A stretch of 64,000 nt of DNA from Heterodera schachtii (GCA_023374025.1 SIJG01000123.1:101227-165226); one strand, 5' to 3'. Counted from the first letter of the stretch, positions 36,501-47,586 are shown. Translations and numbers: made by a program. Notes: generated from the sequence alone by a model not told the origin.

Positions 36501-38180
36501 GAACGTATCCTGTTGATTGATTAAATAAATATTATGCTACCATATGTATTTATTTGTTAAATATAGGTTTTAATATTTACCTATGTTATTAATTAAATTT
36601 AAAATATTGATATTCTTTATGAGGGAACTTGTAGGCTCGTGAGTGCCTGCGAGTGAAATGGCGAAATAATTTTTTAGATATTTTGGAATAAGAATCTAAT
36701 AACAAATGTAATTTGACTTTATGGCTAAATGAGATTAATTCTATGATGGTTAGGATTTAATAAAATTAATTTATTTTGCTTTTTTATGAATACTTTTTCT
36801 ATGTTATTGGCCCCGAAAATTTTTAAAAAAATAAGTTTTGATAAAATTATTTTCAAAATAACAATATAGAAACATATAAAAATTCATTTTTTCTACTAAT
36901 AATAAATTAACCACAAATACTCAAACAGAACAAATAAATTTAAAAAAATACAAAAAACAAACTCAAAAAATATATAGTTAGCAAGATTTAAAAAAAGGAA
37001 ACAATTTCATACCTAAAAACATGCGCAAATTCTGCGGAATACATTAAAAGAGAAAAAGAATAGCTTTATTACGAGATAAATAATACCTGTCGTGCTCATT
37101 ATACTCTGTAATATTTTTTAAAAAGGAATGATAAAAATAAAATAAAATTCTATTTATAAATTATTAAATAACGAAGATTAAAAATGTTTTACACTGACGT
37201 GAATTGCAATAACATAAATAGAAAAGGTAAATAAATTGAGAGAAATAATCAAATTATTCTATAACTTTAAATACGAACGAGAAAATTATATGCTATTGTG
37301 TGGGTAAAAGTAATATATGAGTTTATAAAAAAAATTGTTTTGACAAATAAAAATTTTTAACTCATTTTATTTAACTTAAATAAAATTCCGCTTATCGCCA
37401 CGCTGCCTAATTTTGTTTTTTCTGATGCCGACCTGAACTCATTTAAAAAACCGAACACTAACTAAAATCGAAAAACCAAAATATTCAAAATAATAATTTG
37501 TTTTCGTTTTATAAATTTATGGGAACTCAACATTTAATAAATAAATAATAATTTGCTGAATAAATGTTAATTAAGGAATCAAATATTATATAAAAAAGTT
37601 TTTTATTCCACAATCTTAATTATAGAAATAATCTAATAATAAGCTGATTTCTTTATTGTCAAGTTACGTCTAATGATTTATGGCATAACGCAAGAGTAAA
37701 CAAAATCTATTAAAAAAGACTATTTTCAAATTGCATTTAAAAACAGTCAAAAATTGATTTATTATTTTTTGCATTTAATTCAAAAAGAATGAATCAACAC
37801 AAAGATCTCACCAAGGAACAGCGAGACATCGAGAAAAACCTTCGTTCAAGGACAATTTTGATCAAATTAAAGTGTTAACAATAAAATTTAAATCATGATA
37901 AACAATTTATATCATATTTAATCATTAATCACTAAAAACAATAAAATAAATAACATAAATAAAAGTAAAGTTACTATAATTATTTATCATACAAGGAAGT
38001 ATCCATAATAATCAAGAACTTGATGAGTTTTGGCAAGAAAAAACCCAATGTAACGCAAACTTAAAATTTTAATTGAAAAAATTAATTCTTCATGAGTTAA
38101 AAACAATATGAGTGTAATTTTATATACATTTTTAATGAAAAATAATTATAATATAAGAATTAAAATAAAGGGAAATGTTT
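33578..38180. other. A-rich DNA with isolated GC words
   Basis: The + strand is A-rich. GC-richer patches are at 34500-34570, 34805-34915 (see the separate entry) and 36240-36370, which includes the hairpin TGCCAA...TTGGCA. No complete gene is supported. Confidence 0.5.
34766..34897 (-). CDS. Coding-like fragment (unrecognised)
   Basis: The minus strand is open from a TGA at 34898-34900 to TAG at 34766-34768. The first 30 codons look like real protein, acidic and amphipathic (VGEVLWTKQLIIFEAELDEE, then LALHKSGSF), and stand out by GC and codon variety. Just upstream is a candidate acceptor GGGTATCAG. The last third is AT-rich and may be non-coding. It may be one exon of a minus-strand gene or a decayed fragment. 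The + strand is also open over part of it, which weakens the call. Confidence 0.25.
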   Translation of the reverse strand, partial: VGEVLWTKQLIIFEAELDEELALHKSGSFSFINYCDQFSFFND

Positions 38181-38189
38181 GAAAAAATT

Positions 38190-38450
38190 TTCGTTTAAGA
38201 CAATTCAAGGCTTTCCAACAATGTAAAATCAAAAATAAATAAAAAAACATTTATTGAAAATAAAGAGAAAAATATATATTCAAAAAATGTAACAATGTAT
38301 TGAGGACTTTTCTGTTAATCATCTAAATCATTTTAATTTTAGAATAATTAATTAAATAAAAAAAAAAATTTTACTGGCGGTGGTGAGCCTATTCACTCGA
38401 ATGCCGGCGCGGAATGGCAGAGATGTTTTTAAAAACCTAAATAATAAAGC
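38190..38450 (+). repeat. Diverged dispersed repeat, copy 2 (pairs with 30440-30680)
   Basis: The left landmark GACAATTCAAGGCTTTCCAA (38202) and the right landmark GGCGCGGAATGGCAGAGAT (38404) lie in the same order as in copy 1. A third partial copy of the left landmark (ATCAAGGCATTTCAACAATG) abuts the GA microsatellite at 47.56 kb. Confidence 0.65.
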
Positions 38451-40310
38451 ATTTTTAATTATAGAAATCTGTTAATTTAGAATTAATGCAAAGGAAAGAA
38501 AAAAATGAAATTAAATCAAAATTATATTAAAAATTTAAGTGTAAGGATTTATATAAAAAAATATAAGTTCATTTTTGTAGAGTTAACTTTTTTCAAAGTT
38601 AACAAAATTTATGAAAATTTCTTCAGAAAGATACAGTAAATTTTGAAAAAATATATAATTATTTTGATATTAAATAGAAAAAAGAGGACTAAATCTTTTT
38701 GTTAGAAATAATCACAAAATCTAATCAATTGTCGAAAGTATCAATAAAAAAAGTTCATAGAAAATATAAGAAATTAAAAGCTAAACACTTTAAAGAACTC
38801 CTGTGGAGTAAGACGATATCAATCAAAAAGACAAGAGAATGTAAAAAATGAAAAACATTGAACATTATATAAAACATTTAATGCGGATGTAAAATGAAAA
38901 AATAGATTTTAATATTTTTCAAATCGTATTATAAAATTTTAAAGCCTTAATTAAGCTTAATAAAGTTGTTTCTCCCAAAATTCATTTACATTAAAAAATA
39001 TAACTTTAACACATTTATTATTAATAAGCATGGAAAATGCTAAACAAAAGCTCAGAATAAATTAAAATTAAAAATTGAAATAATAAAGGTAACAATTATA
39101 TAATTTTAAATTCAAACCTAAATGAATAAGAACTTTCAAAAATTATTTGTCTTGAGCAAACTTATGAAAAATCATGCAAAAATAAATAATTTTGAAATAG
39201 GGAAAAACTTAAAAAAATTTATCATGAATTTTTATTATATATATCACTAAAGTTTATTATTATACTAATTTAAAAGATACTAAATGAATTTTTTTTTTAA
39301 TATTCATGACAAAATCGTATGCATGCAAGCAATATGTGAATCCTGATCATTTATAATATGTATTTATTTATTTATTTAACTTTTTTTAAAAATAAGACAA
39401 TAACAGCTGAAAATTGGACGGACTCCATTTGCGATCTGGAAATGCCATCTTTCTCATGACACGACAACACATGCTTCGAGCGCGAATGGTTGAAAATAAA
39501 AGCGTTTACTTAAATAAATGAAAAATATTACGAATGAAGAAAAGATAATATGTATGAACCAATGAAAAATAACTAGAACAAAGAATTTGCACAAAACTTT
39601 AGCGTCAACAAATAGTTAAACATAATCTTATTCTTTTTTAATAGAATTAAATCTTTAAGTTATTAAATTCTATAATTGATGCATTAAATAAAAGATATTA
39701 AAAATTATCATAACATATTATTAACAAGAAGCAGAGTAATAGATTGCTGAACAAAAAATAATATTATTTATAGTTCAAAAAAATCAAAAATTATACAATC
39801 AAACAAGCAGCAAATGTTTCACTGAGATTATAAGAAGAGAGGAAGCAATTCGGTCAATTAAGAGAGATGCACTTCAAGAGTATAAAAAATAAAATAATTC
39901 AAGTTTGAAAAAATAAATATTTAAATTAAAATAAATTACTCGTTAATTTTCCGAATATTATTTAATTAAAAAATGAAAATTAAAAGTAAAATATATAAAT
40001 TTTCTAGGAACGCACTTCAGTTGCGTAGTTGTCAGCACTAAATGCACAAGCGACGCAAACAACGTCAACCCCCAACGCATGGTTGACAATAAACAACATT
40101 TACTAAAAATATATTATAATGGAAAAGCATAATGTATTAGTAAATATTGAAAAATACAAGAGAAAATTAACAACTATTAATAAAAAATGCAAATAGATTT
40201 TTTAAAAAGAAAAATAAGTTATCGTACCGTTCTATGGTAATTCTAATAACCAATAAAAAATGCTATAATGGAAAATTTCAACAGTATTTGCACAAGAGGT
40301 GCACTTATTA
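38451..40310. other. A-rich DNA, no gene recognised
   Basis: GC-richer words occur at 39405-39500 (a diverged match to 49160-49330) and 40010-40085. No frame is supported. Confidence 0.5.
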
Positions 40311-40574
40311 GATTAAGCCAGAGCTGCGATATCTGAGGATTTTTCCTCATTTTGTGGTCTTTTAGAGGGTCAAAGAGGAATTTTTTTGAAACTGAGGATT
40401 TGCGGATTTTTGTGGTCTTTTGAGAAATTTGAGGATTTTTGTGGTCTTTTGATAAAAAAGTGACAAAACGCATAATATTTTTTGAAAAATAGGTATATTT
40501 GGCAAAATGTTCGAATTTTTTCTTCAAATCTTAAACATTTTTTCGAAAAATCCTCAGTCAAAATCATTTTTTTG

Positions 40575-40643
40575 ACAAAATCTGTTAACAAATCGCACTC
40601 AAAATCTCAAATTTTTTCCGGCAGCGCCTATCGGCACTGCCGG
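40575..40643 (+). repeat. Dispersed hairpin family, copy E
   Basis: The leader AAAATCTGTTAACAAATCGC (40578) is followed by a T run and a hairpin with perfect 7-bp arms CCGGCAG (40618-40624) and CTGCCGG (40637-40643) around a 12-base loop containing CCTATCGG. It lies inside the 736-bp hAT-like element. Confidence 0.75.
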
Positions 40644-40857
40644 ACCCCCTCCCAACGTTCCCAAAAAGTTTTTTTGGAAAAACCGCGCACAAAAAAAGCA
40701 ATTTAAAAGCAAAAATTTAAGAGAATTGTCAATTTATTAAAACAATAAAAAATCGAATTTTTTTTATTTGTTTGGTCGTTTTATGAGATTGTTATAAATT
40801 TTTACCAAAAATTACAAATTTTGCGATTTTTCGGCCAATTTTTTAAGAAAAATAAGT

Positions 40858-40879
40858 CCGGCGGCGCTGATAGGCGCCG
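40858..40879 (+). repeat. Dispersed hairpin family, copy F
   Basis: A GC island CCGGCGGCGCTGATAGGCG, then CCG, has nested arms GGCGC and GCGCC around TGATAG. It is the second hairpin inside the 736-bp element and resembles copy A at 14766 in reverse. Confidence 0.65.
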
Positions 40880-41062
40880 TGATTGTTTAAAACGAAAAAT
40901 ATGAAAGTTGACTGATTTTGTTCGCATTTTATGATGTTTTAAAAAATGAGGATTTTTCATGTCAAATGAGGATTTTTTTGAGGTATTTTAGTCGCAAATG
41001 AGGATTTTTTATGGCTGAAATGAGGATTTTCAAAATTTTGAGATCGCAGCTCTGGATTAAGC

Positions 41063-41604
41063 ATTGAAAGCCGGTCCGAAAATCTTGCTAAAAATAAATA
41101 GTTGACAGAGTAAATTAACATTATTTCTAAGTGATCTTTTAATTTCACTTCGATTTATAAAATAACATCTCATTCAACAATGAAAAGATAATTTAAAAGC
41201 GAAATGTGTAGGGTGCCAAGATTAAAAGAAAATAATTTAATAAAAGGTATAGGGTATAGAGAAAGATATTTTAAAAGAAATATATTTTTAAAACCAAACG
41301 TACTAATAATAAAAATAATGATGTAAATAAATCTTTCACTTAACGATACTTCACAAGCAATCATCATCCAGCACGTGAGAAGGAATTTGTCGACTGGGGG
41401 TGAGACAGGCCAATTGAATAAAACTAAAAAATATTGCAGCATCAAAAAACAAAAGAATGAATTTATAATATCCGAAATGAATGAAAATTAATAAAAAAGA
41501 AATTCAAAGCTATAGACTAAATTAGTTAACAATTAAATAAAAATAACCAACTATTTTAAGGAAGTTCTTATTATTATAAGTATTTAGAAAACAATTCGAA
41601 TAAA
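41063..41604. other. A-rich interval between two mobile elements
   Basis: This is AT-rich. A patch at 41335-41415 (CAGCACGTGAGAAGG, then GTCGACTGGGGGTGAGACAGG) is GC-richer but carries no convincing exon. Confidence 0.45.
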
Positions 41605-41609
41605 AAAAC

Positions 41610-41866
41610 TGTTGGGAAGGGTACTCAATTGTCCCGCTTATTATTTAATTCCTTTCTATCTCTCCCTCCCACACTCTCTCTCTGTTTCCTCGTCCATAAA
41701 TACCCCCGTCCCTTTGACCATCCGTTCATTCCCTCATTTATTTATTTGCTTGTGTTCATTCTCTCCCAATCGATACTGCCCCCATTTTCTCCTTTTATTT
41801 AATTGTGTCTTCGCCTAATTTGGAATAAATAAATATTTATTCATTGGTCAAGTGCAAGGCACAACA
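41610..41866 (+). repeat. 5' LTR of gypsy element 2
   Basis: It starts TGTTGGGAAGG and ends GGCACAACA. A pyrimidine-rich stretch precedes CCATAAATACC, a TATA-like promoter candidate near 41695. AATAAATAAATATTTATT near 41824 supplies polyadenylation words and matches the same part of the LTR of element 1. Confidence 0.96.
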
Positions 41867-42163
41867 AATTGGCGACGCCCGTGACAGATTTCGACATTTA
41901 ATTTCTTCAAAAGAAATTCGTCTGTTTTGGCTTTGTTGGATTGCTTTTAGCATCAACAATTTTTGCCAAACATCGGAGCGACTTCAGCCAGTCGGCTTTT
42001 AACTCAACCAATTGTTTGTCATCCCTACTGATTAGCTTTTAGCTTTCAGTAGAGGTATCAGCGCTGCTAGTAATTTGTCTAGGCGACATTTATTAGCTCA
42101 TCCACGCGCACCCACTCAGTTTGTATCTAGGCGCTGCAAACATAGGAGTGGTGAACGACAAAA
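41867..42163 (+). other. Leader and primer binding site of gypsy element 2
   Basis: TTGGCGACGCCCGTGACAG starts two bases after the LTR (41869) and is the tRNA primer binding site; its first 14 bases equal those of element 1. The remaining leader of about 270 bp has no long frame before the gag start. Confidence 0.8.
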
Positions 42164-44863
42164 ATGGCAGCAAATCCGACAATTGAGGAATTGACGAAAT
42201 TGCTGTCCAAACAACAGAAGCTCGTCGAACAATTGTTGAACGCTCAGCAGACAAATGTCGCGCCAACTCAAGACAGCTCAGCTTCCTGCGCTTTCAAATG
42301 TGGAGTGGGGAAGAACATCGAAAGTTGGATCGACCGCTTTGTGTTGGCCCTCGACTGTTCTTCGCCAAACATCCAAGACCAACTGAAAGTGAAGCTGGTG
42401 CTAACAAAATTGGGCGAGGGAGCCTACAACGAATACAGCAAATTTTGTCTGCCGAAGAAGCCGACCGATTTCGACTTTTCGGAGACATCGGCACAACTTA
42501 AATGTTTGTTTGCCAAGCCCCAATCGGTTTGGATTGACCGATACGAATGTTTGAGGGCTTCGAAGCAGGACGATGAAGACTTTCGTTCTTTCATCAACCG
42601 CCACAAGCGGCTGCTTCGTGATTTTGAATTTAAGAAGCTGAACGAAGAGCAGTTCAACTGCCTTATGCTTCTGATCGCTCTGAAATCGCCGAAAGACGCC
42701 GAATTGAGGAAACGAATTTTGGGAAAGTTGACAACAGACGGCAACAAAGCAAAGTACGACAATGTCATCAGCGATTTGCAGATGTTCCTGTCAACAATTG
42801 CTGAGGCTAAGGCCATTGAGCGCCCATCCCATTCGAATGTTTTGGCGGTCAATCGGAGACCATTTCAGAAGAGGGAACCAAACAAAAGCCCAACTCAGCC
42901 CACTTGTTGGCGTTGTGGCAGTGGACATGAACCAAGATGTTGTCCTCATGCAAAGGCAACATGCCGAAAATGTTCCAAAGTTGGACATTTGCAAAATATG
43001 TGTGCGCGTCATCGAGAATGGCTTTCAAAGCATTCGAGAAAACCGACGCAAGGAAAGCAAATGAACGCTTTACAACTGGGAGGAATTTCAGTGAACGCAC
43101 TGAACCAACCGAGCCGTCTTGTTGAGGCACCAGTTGACGTGAATGGCAAACCCATTGATTTTGTGTTCGATCCGGGAGCCGAGATCACCGTGATCGACGA
43201 GGAAGCACATCTTCAAATTGGACGTCCCCGACTAATTCAATGCAGCGAAAGTGCCAAGTACCACGATGGAACTGAATGCACCCTGCTGGGGAAGGGTTTT
43301 GCGACTTTCACATTCGGAGGACGCACACACGAAGGACAATTTTATGTGACCAAGAAGGGTTCACTCAATTTATTGGGAATCGACATTTTGGACGCTTTTG
43401 GCTTATTGGACACATTCAGAGCCAAAGTTAAGATGGCAATGAAGGTGAATGTGGTCCAAGCGGAAGGGAAGGACCGAATGAAGAGTCAAATCCCGACGAA
43501 GAAGGACACGACTTTGCTCAACCTTCAGTCAAATTTTCTGCATGTTTTTGCAGAAGGCCTGGGCCACTGCACGAAAGCCAAAGCCCATTTGGAACTGAAG
43601 GCAGATGCCGTTCCAGTGTACTGCAGGCCACGTCCCGTGCCATTCAACACACGTTTGATTGTTGAGGCCGAATTGGACCGATTGTTGGCGCAGAAAGTGA
43701 TCAGACCGATCGATCACACCCGTTGGGCCGCACCTATTGTGGTTGTTAAGAAGGCCAACGGCGCAGCACGTGTTTGTGCAGATTTCTCTACGGGTTTGAA
43801 CAACGCATTGCTGTTGAATCAGCACCCATTGCCGTTGCCCGAAGACATTTTCTCCAAATTGAACGGAGGACGAATTTTTTCTCAGATCGACCTCAAGGAT
43901 GCGTATCTCCAGGTTGAATTGGATGAGAAATCGAAAGAACTGTGCACAATCGCCACGCACAAAGGAAATTTCCAATATTTGCGCTTACCATTTGGGGTTA
44001 AATCAGCGCCGGGAATTTTCCAATCGATCATGGATTCGATTTTGGCCGATTGTCAGTTCGCTTTTGCTTACCTTGACGACATGATCGTGGTCAGTCGTTC
44101 ACATGAGGAGCATCGAAAACATTTGAATGATGTTTTCAAACGAATCGGGAATTTTGGATTCCGGATCAAACCCGAAAAGTGCTCGTTCAATCAGAAGCAG
44201 ATCAAATATCTCGGGTTCGTCATCGACAAAAATGGAAGACGACCGGATCCGTCAAAGATTAAGGCGATTGCAGAAATGCCCGTCCCTACCAATGTTTCGG
44301 AACTCCGATCATTTTTGGGAATGATCAATCATTACCAGCAGTTTGTCAAGAATATGCGATTTCTTCGACAACCATTGGACGAGCTACTGAAACAGGACGT
44401 GGCATGGGTCTGGTCAACGGACTGTCAAAATGCCTTCGACAAAGTGATTGAAGTGCTGAAGTCCGACCAACTCTTGACCCACTACGACCCGGAAAAGGAC
44501 ATCATTGTGTCTGCCGATGCCTCTGATTATGGGATTGGAGCAGTGATCTCCCATCGTTTTCCGGATGGCAGCTTAAAGGCAATTGCCCATGCATCATGCT
44601 CTTTGTCGCCTGCCGAAATGAACTACTCCCAAATTGAAAAAGAGGGTTTAGCTCTTGTCTTTGCAGTTCAGAAGTACCACAAATACCTTTTTGGAAGACA
44701 CTTCATCCTGCAAACCGACCATAAGCCATTGTTGACCATTTTTGGTAACAAAAAGGGCATCAAAGCGTGTACAGCGAATCGCTTACAGCGCTGGTCACTC
44801 ATTTTGAGATCGAGTACCAAAACACTGCAGATTTTGGTCAAGCCGATGCTCTTTCGCGCTTAA
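42164..44863 (+). pseudogene. gag-pol: gypsy element 2: fused gag, protease, RT, RNase H
   Basis: This is a single 899-codon frame from ATG 42164. The gag capsid part covers about residues 1-240. Two knuckles follow: C248-C260 with the shortened spacing CX2CX3HX4C, and C267-C280 with the standard CX2CX4HX4C. The protease active-site motif is D336-P337-G338, where the family needs D-S/T-G; one base change (TCG to CCG) explains it and should cripple the enzyme. Reverse transcriptase spans about 485-700 with D575, LPFG 608-611 and YLDD 636-639. RNase H follows with D784, acidic residues near 825-827, and D852. After RLQRWSLI the frame goes wrong and ends at 44863; about 14 bases are missing compared with element 1. 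Gag and pol share one frame without a frameshift signal, so they would be made as one polyprotein. Confidence 0.94.
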
Positions 44864-46281
44864 TTGCAAAAGCGCCAGTGCCCGAAGATGAATTTATTGT
44901 GGCAACAATAACGGAAAGCCCTAATTTGGCAACAGTGAATGCCTTTACGGCACAATTTCCAATTGTCCACGGGGACATTGTCAACGCCACAAAATCCGAT
45001 CATTTGCTTCAGGAAGTGAAGGGATTCGTCCTGAACCATTGGCCAAACAAAGCGGATATGTCAGAGGACATTATTCAATTCCATCGAAGGCGAGAAGCGC
45101 TGTCATTCGAAAACGGCTGCATCATGTACGCCGACCGGATTGTTGTCCCAGCATCGCTTCAAACGGAAGTGCTTAAAATGCTACATCGCGGACACCCCGG
45201 AATGAAGCGCATGAAGAGTCTCGCACGCCAGCATGTTTACTGGCCCGGAATTGATCAACAAATCGAAGATGTGGTGAGAAAATGTGAGCCTTGTACCACC
45301 GAAGCGAAGGCGCCAAAGAAAACGGAGCTGCATTCTTGGCCAAAAGCGGAAGGGCCATGGAAACGTGTCCACATGGACTACGCCGGTCCCTTCTTTGGAA
45401 AGATGTATCTGATCATTGTCGACGCGCACTCCAAATGGCCGGAAGTGTTCGAGATGCGTTCGACCGGATCAGCAGCAACAATTGAACAATTACGTTCACT
45501 GTGCGCTCGTTTTGGACTGCCGGAGACTTTGGTCACCGACAACGGCACCCAGTTTAGCTCCAACGAATTCAAGGAATTCGTCAAAGAAAATGGAATTAGC
45601 CACCTCTTCTCAGCGCCATACAATCCGATGTCAAATGGACAAGCGGAGCGTTTCGTCGACACCTTTAAGAGGGCATGTCGGAAACTGAAGAAAGAGGGCG
45701 CGCAAAATGTGGTGAACACATTTTTGACGTCATACCGGACGACGCCAAATGACGCTTTGCCCGACGGCAAAAGCCCTGCCGAGATTTTCCTTCTGCGAAA
45801 GCCTCGCACAACATTGGATTTGCTGAGAGCAAAACCTTCGGCACCATTGGTCAGAGACGAGGCGATGGAAAGACAATTTAATCGACGTTTTGGTGCCAAA
45901 CCAAGAAAATTTTGTCTTGGCGACAAAGTTTTCACACGTCATCGCCAATCGCAATCATGGCGCGCTGGAATTGTCAGCCAGTGTCAGGGAGTCATTTACG
46001 AGGTAAGTTTCCCGAACGGCACTTCCAATCGATTCCACGCAAACCAAATGACGGCCCGTCACACGGATGATGACCATGGCAACGAAGAGTTGAACATTTT
46101 CAACGACGCCTTTGGTCTTCCGTTGGCACCGACGGATGGTCCCAACGAAGTAGCTCTGCCAGCTGATCAACAAGCGGCACCTGCACAGGAGACGGACGGA
46201 GCAAATGCCGAACGAAGCCCTGTTCGTGTCGATCGCCCCCAACGCAATCGACGTCCGCCTCAACGCTACTCTCCTAGTTGA
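44800..46281 (+). pseudogene. pol: gypsy element 2: integrase
   Basis: The coding frame resumes right after the deletion point (44800-44807) with the end of RNase H (FEIEYQNTADFGQADALSRL) and runs to the stop at 46281. The frame is formally open back to an ATG at 44767, but that start lies in RNase H sequence read out of frame. Counting from that ATG, the zinc-binding histidines are at 140 and 143 and the cysteines at 173 and 176. The catalytic D204, D258 and E294 keep D,D35E spacing. The tail ends NRRPPQRYSPS. The integrase looks intact but would be made only if translation shifted by -1 at the lesion, for which I see no slippery site. Confidence 0.93.
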
Positions 46282-46330
46282 GCCGGACTGATCACTGATC
46301 AACGGACTGATGGATGTGGACACTCTTTTT

Positions 46331-46341
46331 AAGGGGGGAGA
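46331..46341 (+). other. Polypurine tract of gypsy element 2
   Basis: AAGGGGGGAGA lies directly upstream of the 3' LTR start TGTTGGG and matches the place and composition expected for the plus-strand primer. Confidence 0.88.
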
Positions 46342-46600
46342 TGTTGGGAAGGGTACTCAATTGTCCCGCTTATTATTTAATTCCTTTCTATCTCTCCCTC
46401 CCACACTCTCTCTCTGTTTCCTCGTCCATAAATACCCCCGTCCCTTTGACCATCCGTTCATTCCCTCATTTATTTATTTGCTTGTGTTCATTCTCTCCCA
46501 ATCGATACTGCCCCCATTTTCTCTTCTTTTATTTAATTGTGTCTTCGCCTAATTTGGAATAAATAAATATTTATTCATTGGTCAAGTGCAAGGCACAACA
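46342..46600 (+). repeat. 3' LTR of gypsy element 2
   Basis: 259 bp, matching the 5' LTR except for a 2-base indel near 46525. It is followed by the target duplication AAAAC (46601-46605). Confidence 0.96.
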
Positions 46601-46605
46601 AAAAC

Positions 46606-47586
46606 TAATTAATAAATATTTACAATTTTAATTTGAAATAATAAACAAAAGTTTATAGAATTATTTAAAAGCAACTGGATATACTCGTTTAAGATATTTA
46701 CTATTGTATTTAATTAAAAATTAAGAATTCAAACTAAGAAAAAAGGCTAATAACAGAAATAATTGAAAATAATAATAATAATAATACTTAGAAAATTATT
46801 ATAAAATTCATATGTGTTTTGTAATATAAAAATAAATAAATAAATGAACGATGAAAACATTTTCATACATTACAAATAAGAAAGATGGAATAAAAGAATA
46901 ATATACGGAAGTAAAAAATTTTAAATTAAGGATTTAAAAATGATCAAATTCTTTAAACAAATTTAGTAATACTAAAGAAGCATGCCTGGGTTCGAGTTCG
47001 TGTGTCAAACAATTTAACATTTTTTGCGCAATATATGAATTTAATAATGCACTAAGGAATAAGAAAATCTAGAAACCCCACCAGTATTCATTTTCAACAA
47101 CTGAGGAAATTAGCAAGAAAGCGAAGTAATTTATATTTAATTTATAAAGCTTTATTAAATATTTGACAAGTCTGTTAATAGAAATGATTCAATACTTAAT
47201 CAGCCAAACAAAAAATATAGATATAAAAATTATTTTCTCGTTGCTTAAATTGCTAACACACATTACTTAATTTTTTGAAAGAATAACTAACACAAATATT
47301 TGCAAAATTTTCTACTAAAATTACTCATTAATATATTATTAAGAAAATAATGAATAATCAAAAAATGGTCATTTTCTCAAAACGCGAAAAATATAATCTA
47401 TAAATAAATAAAGGGCCAAATTAAAATGAATTGATGATTTGAAACACTTATTCGACAAAAAAATATGTCCTTCTCGTTCTCGGACAAGGGATTAAAGCGA
47501 TAGACAAAATTAGTTAACATTTAAATAAAAATAACAAAATATTAATGAAAATCATATTATTAAATCAAGGCATTTCAACAATGTAA
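46606..47586. other. A-rich DNA, no gene recognised
   Basis: It contains TGCCTGGGTTCGAGTTCG at 46984, which recalls a tRNA T-arm but lacks a pairing stem and a tRNA body. The right end (47550-47586) is a partial copy of the 30.4/38.2 kb repeat. Confidence 0.5.

Larger units (their letters stand above)
40319..41054 (+). mobile_element. Non-autonomous hAT-like element, 736 bp
   Basis: Inverted ends are CAGAGCTGCGAT on the left and ATCGCAGCTCTG on the right, with perfect 8-bp target duplications GATTAAGC (40311-40318 and 41055-41062): the hAT signature. The word TGAGGATTTTT occurs about eight times, four near each end, all in the same direction rather than inverted. The left cluster is interleaved with TGTGGTCTTTT. 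The interior holds two units of the GC hairpin family (40575-40643 and 40858-40879), the second preceded by TTTTGCGATTTTTCGGCC. No frame encodes a transposase. Short minus-strand frames over the left arm are by-products of the word repeat. Confidence 0.92.
41610..46600 (+). mobile_element. Complete Ty3/gypsy LTR retrotransposon, element 2
   Basis: The element is 4991 bp, reading left to right. LTRs are 257 bp (41610-41866) and 259 bp (46342-46600), TG...CA, differing by a 2-base indel near the CTCCTTTT / CTCTTCTTTT site. It is flanked by 5-bp duplications AAAAC (41605-41609 and 46601-46605). Gene order is gag, protease, RT, RNase H, integrase, with no envelope. It is related to element 1 across the whole coding region and shares its primer-binding-site sequence, but the LTR bodies differ. 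Lesions: the protease motif is DPG instead of DSG, and there is a frame loss at the end of RNase H. GC content is far above the surrounding DNA. Confidence 0.97.

Noticed and set aside
40243..40706. Open frames over the left part of the 736-bp hAT-like element
   Set aside because: They are by-products of the TGAGGATTTTT / TGTGGTCTTTT words; no transposase motif.
10755..44863. Programmed ribosomal frameshift between RNase H and integrase
   Set aside because: The two elements need shifts in opposite directions (+1 and -1). Element 2 lacks about five codons' worth of conserved sequence there, and no slippery heptamer with a structure is evident.
42294..46323. Open frames on the minus strand and alternative plus frames across gypsy element 2
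   Set aside because: They are shadows of gag-pol and integrase.
8988..46600. Envelope gene in either gypsy element (endogenous retrovirus)
   Set aside because: Integrase is followed within about 30-60 bases by the polypurine tract and LTR, leaving no room for an envelope frame.
46980..47010. tRNA T-arm-like GGGTTCGAGTTCG
   Set aside because: The flanking bases do not pair into a T-stem and no other tRNA arms are present.
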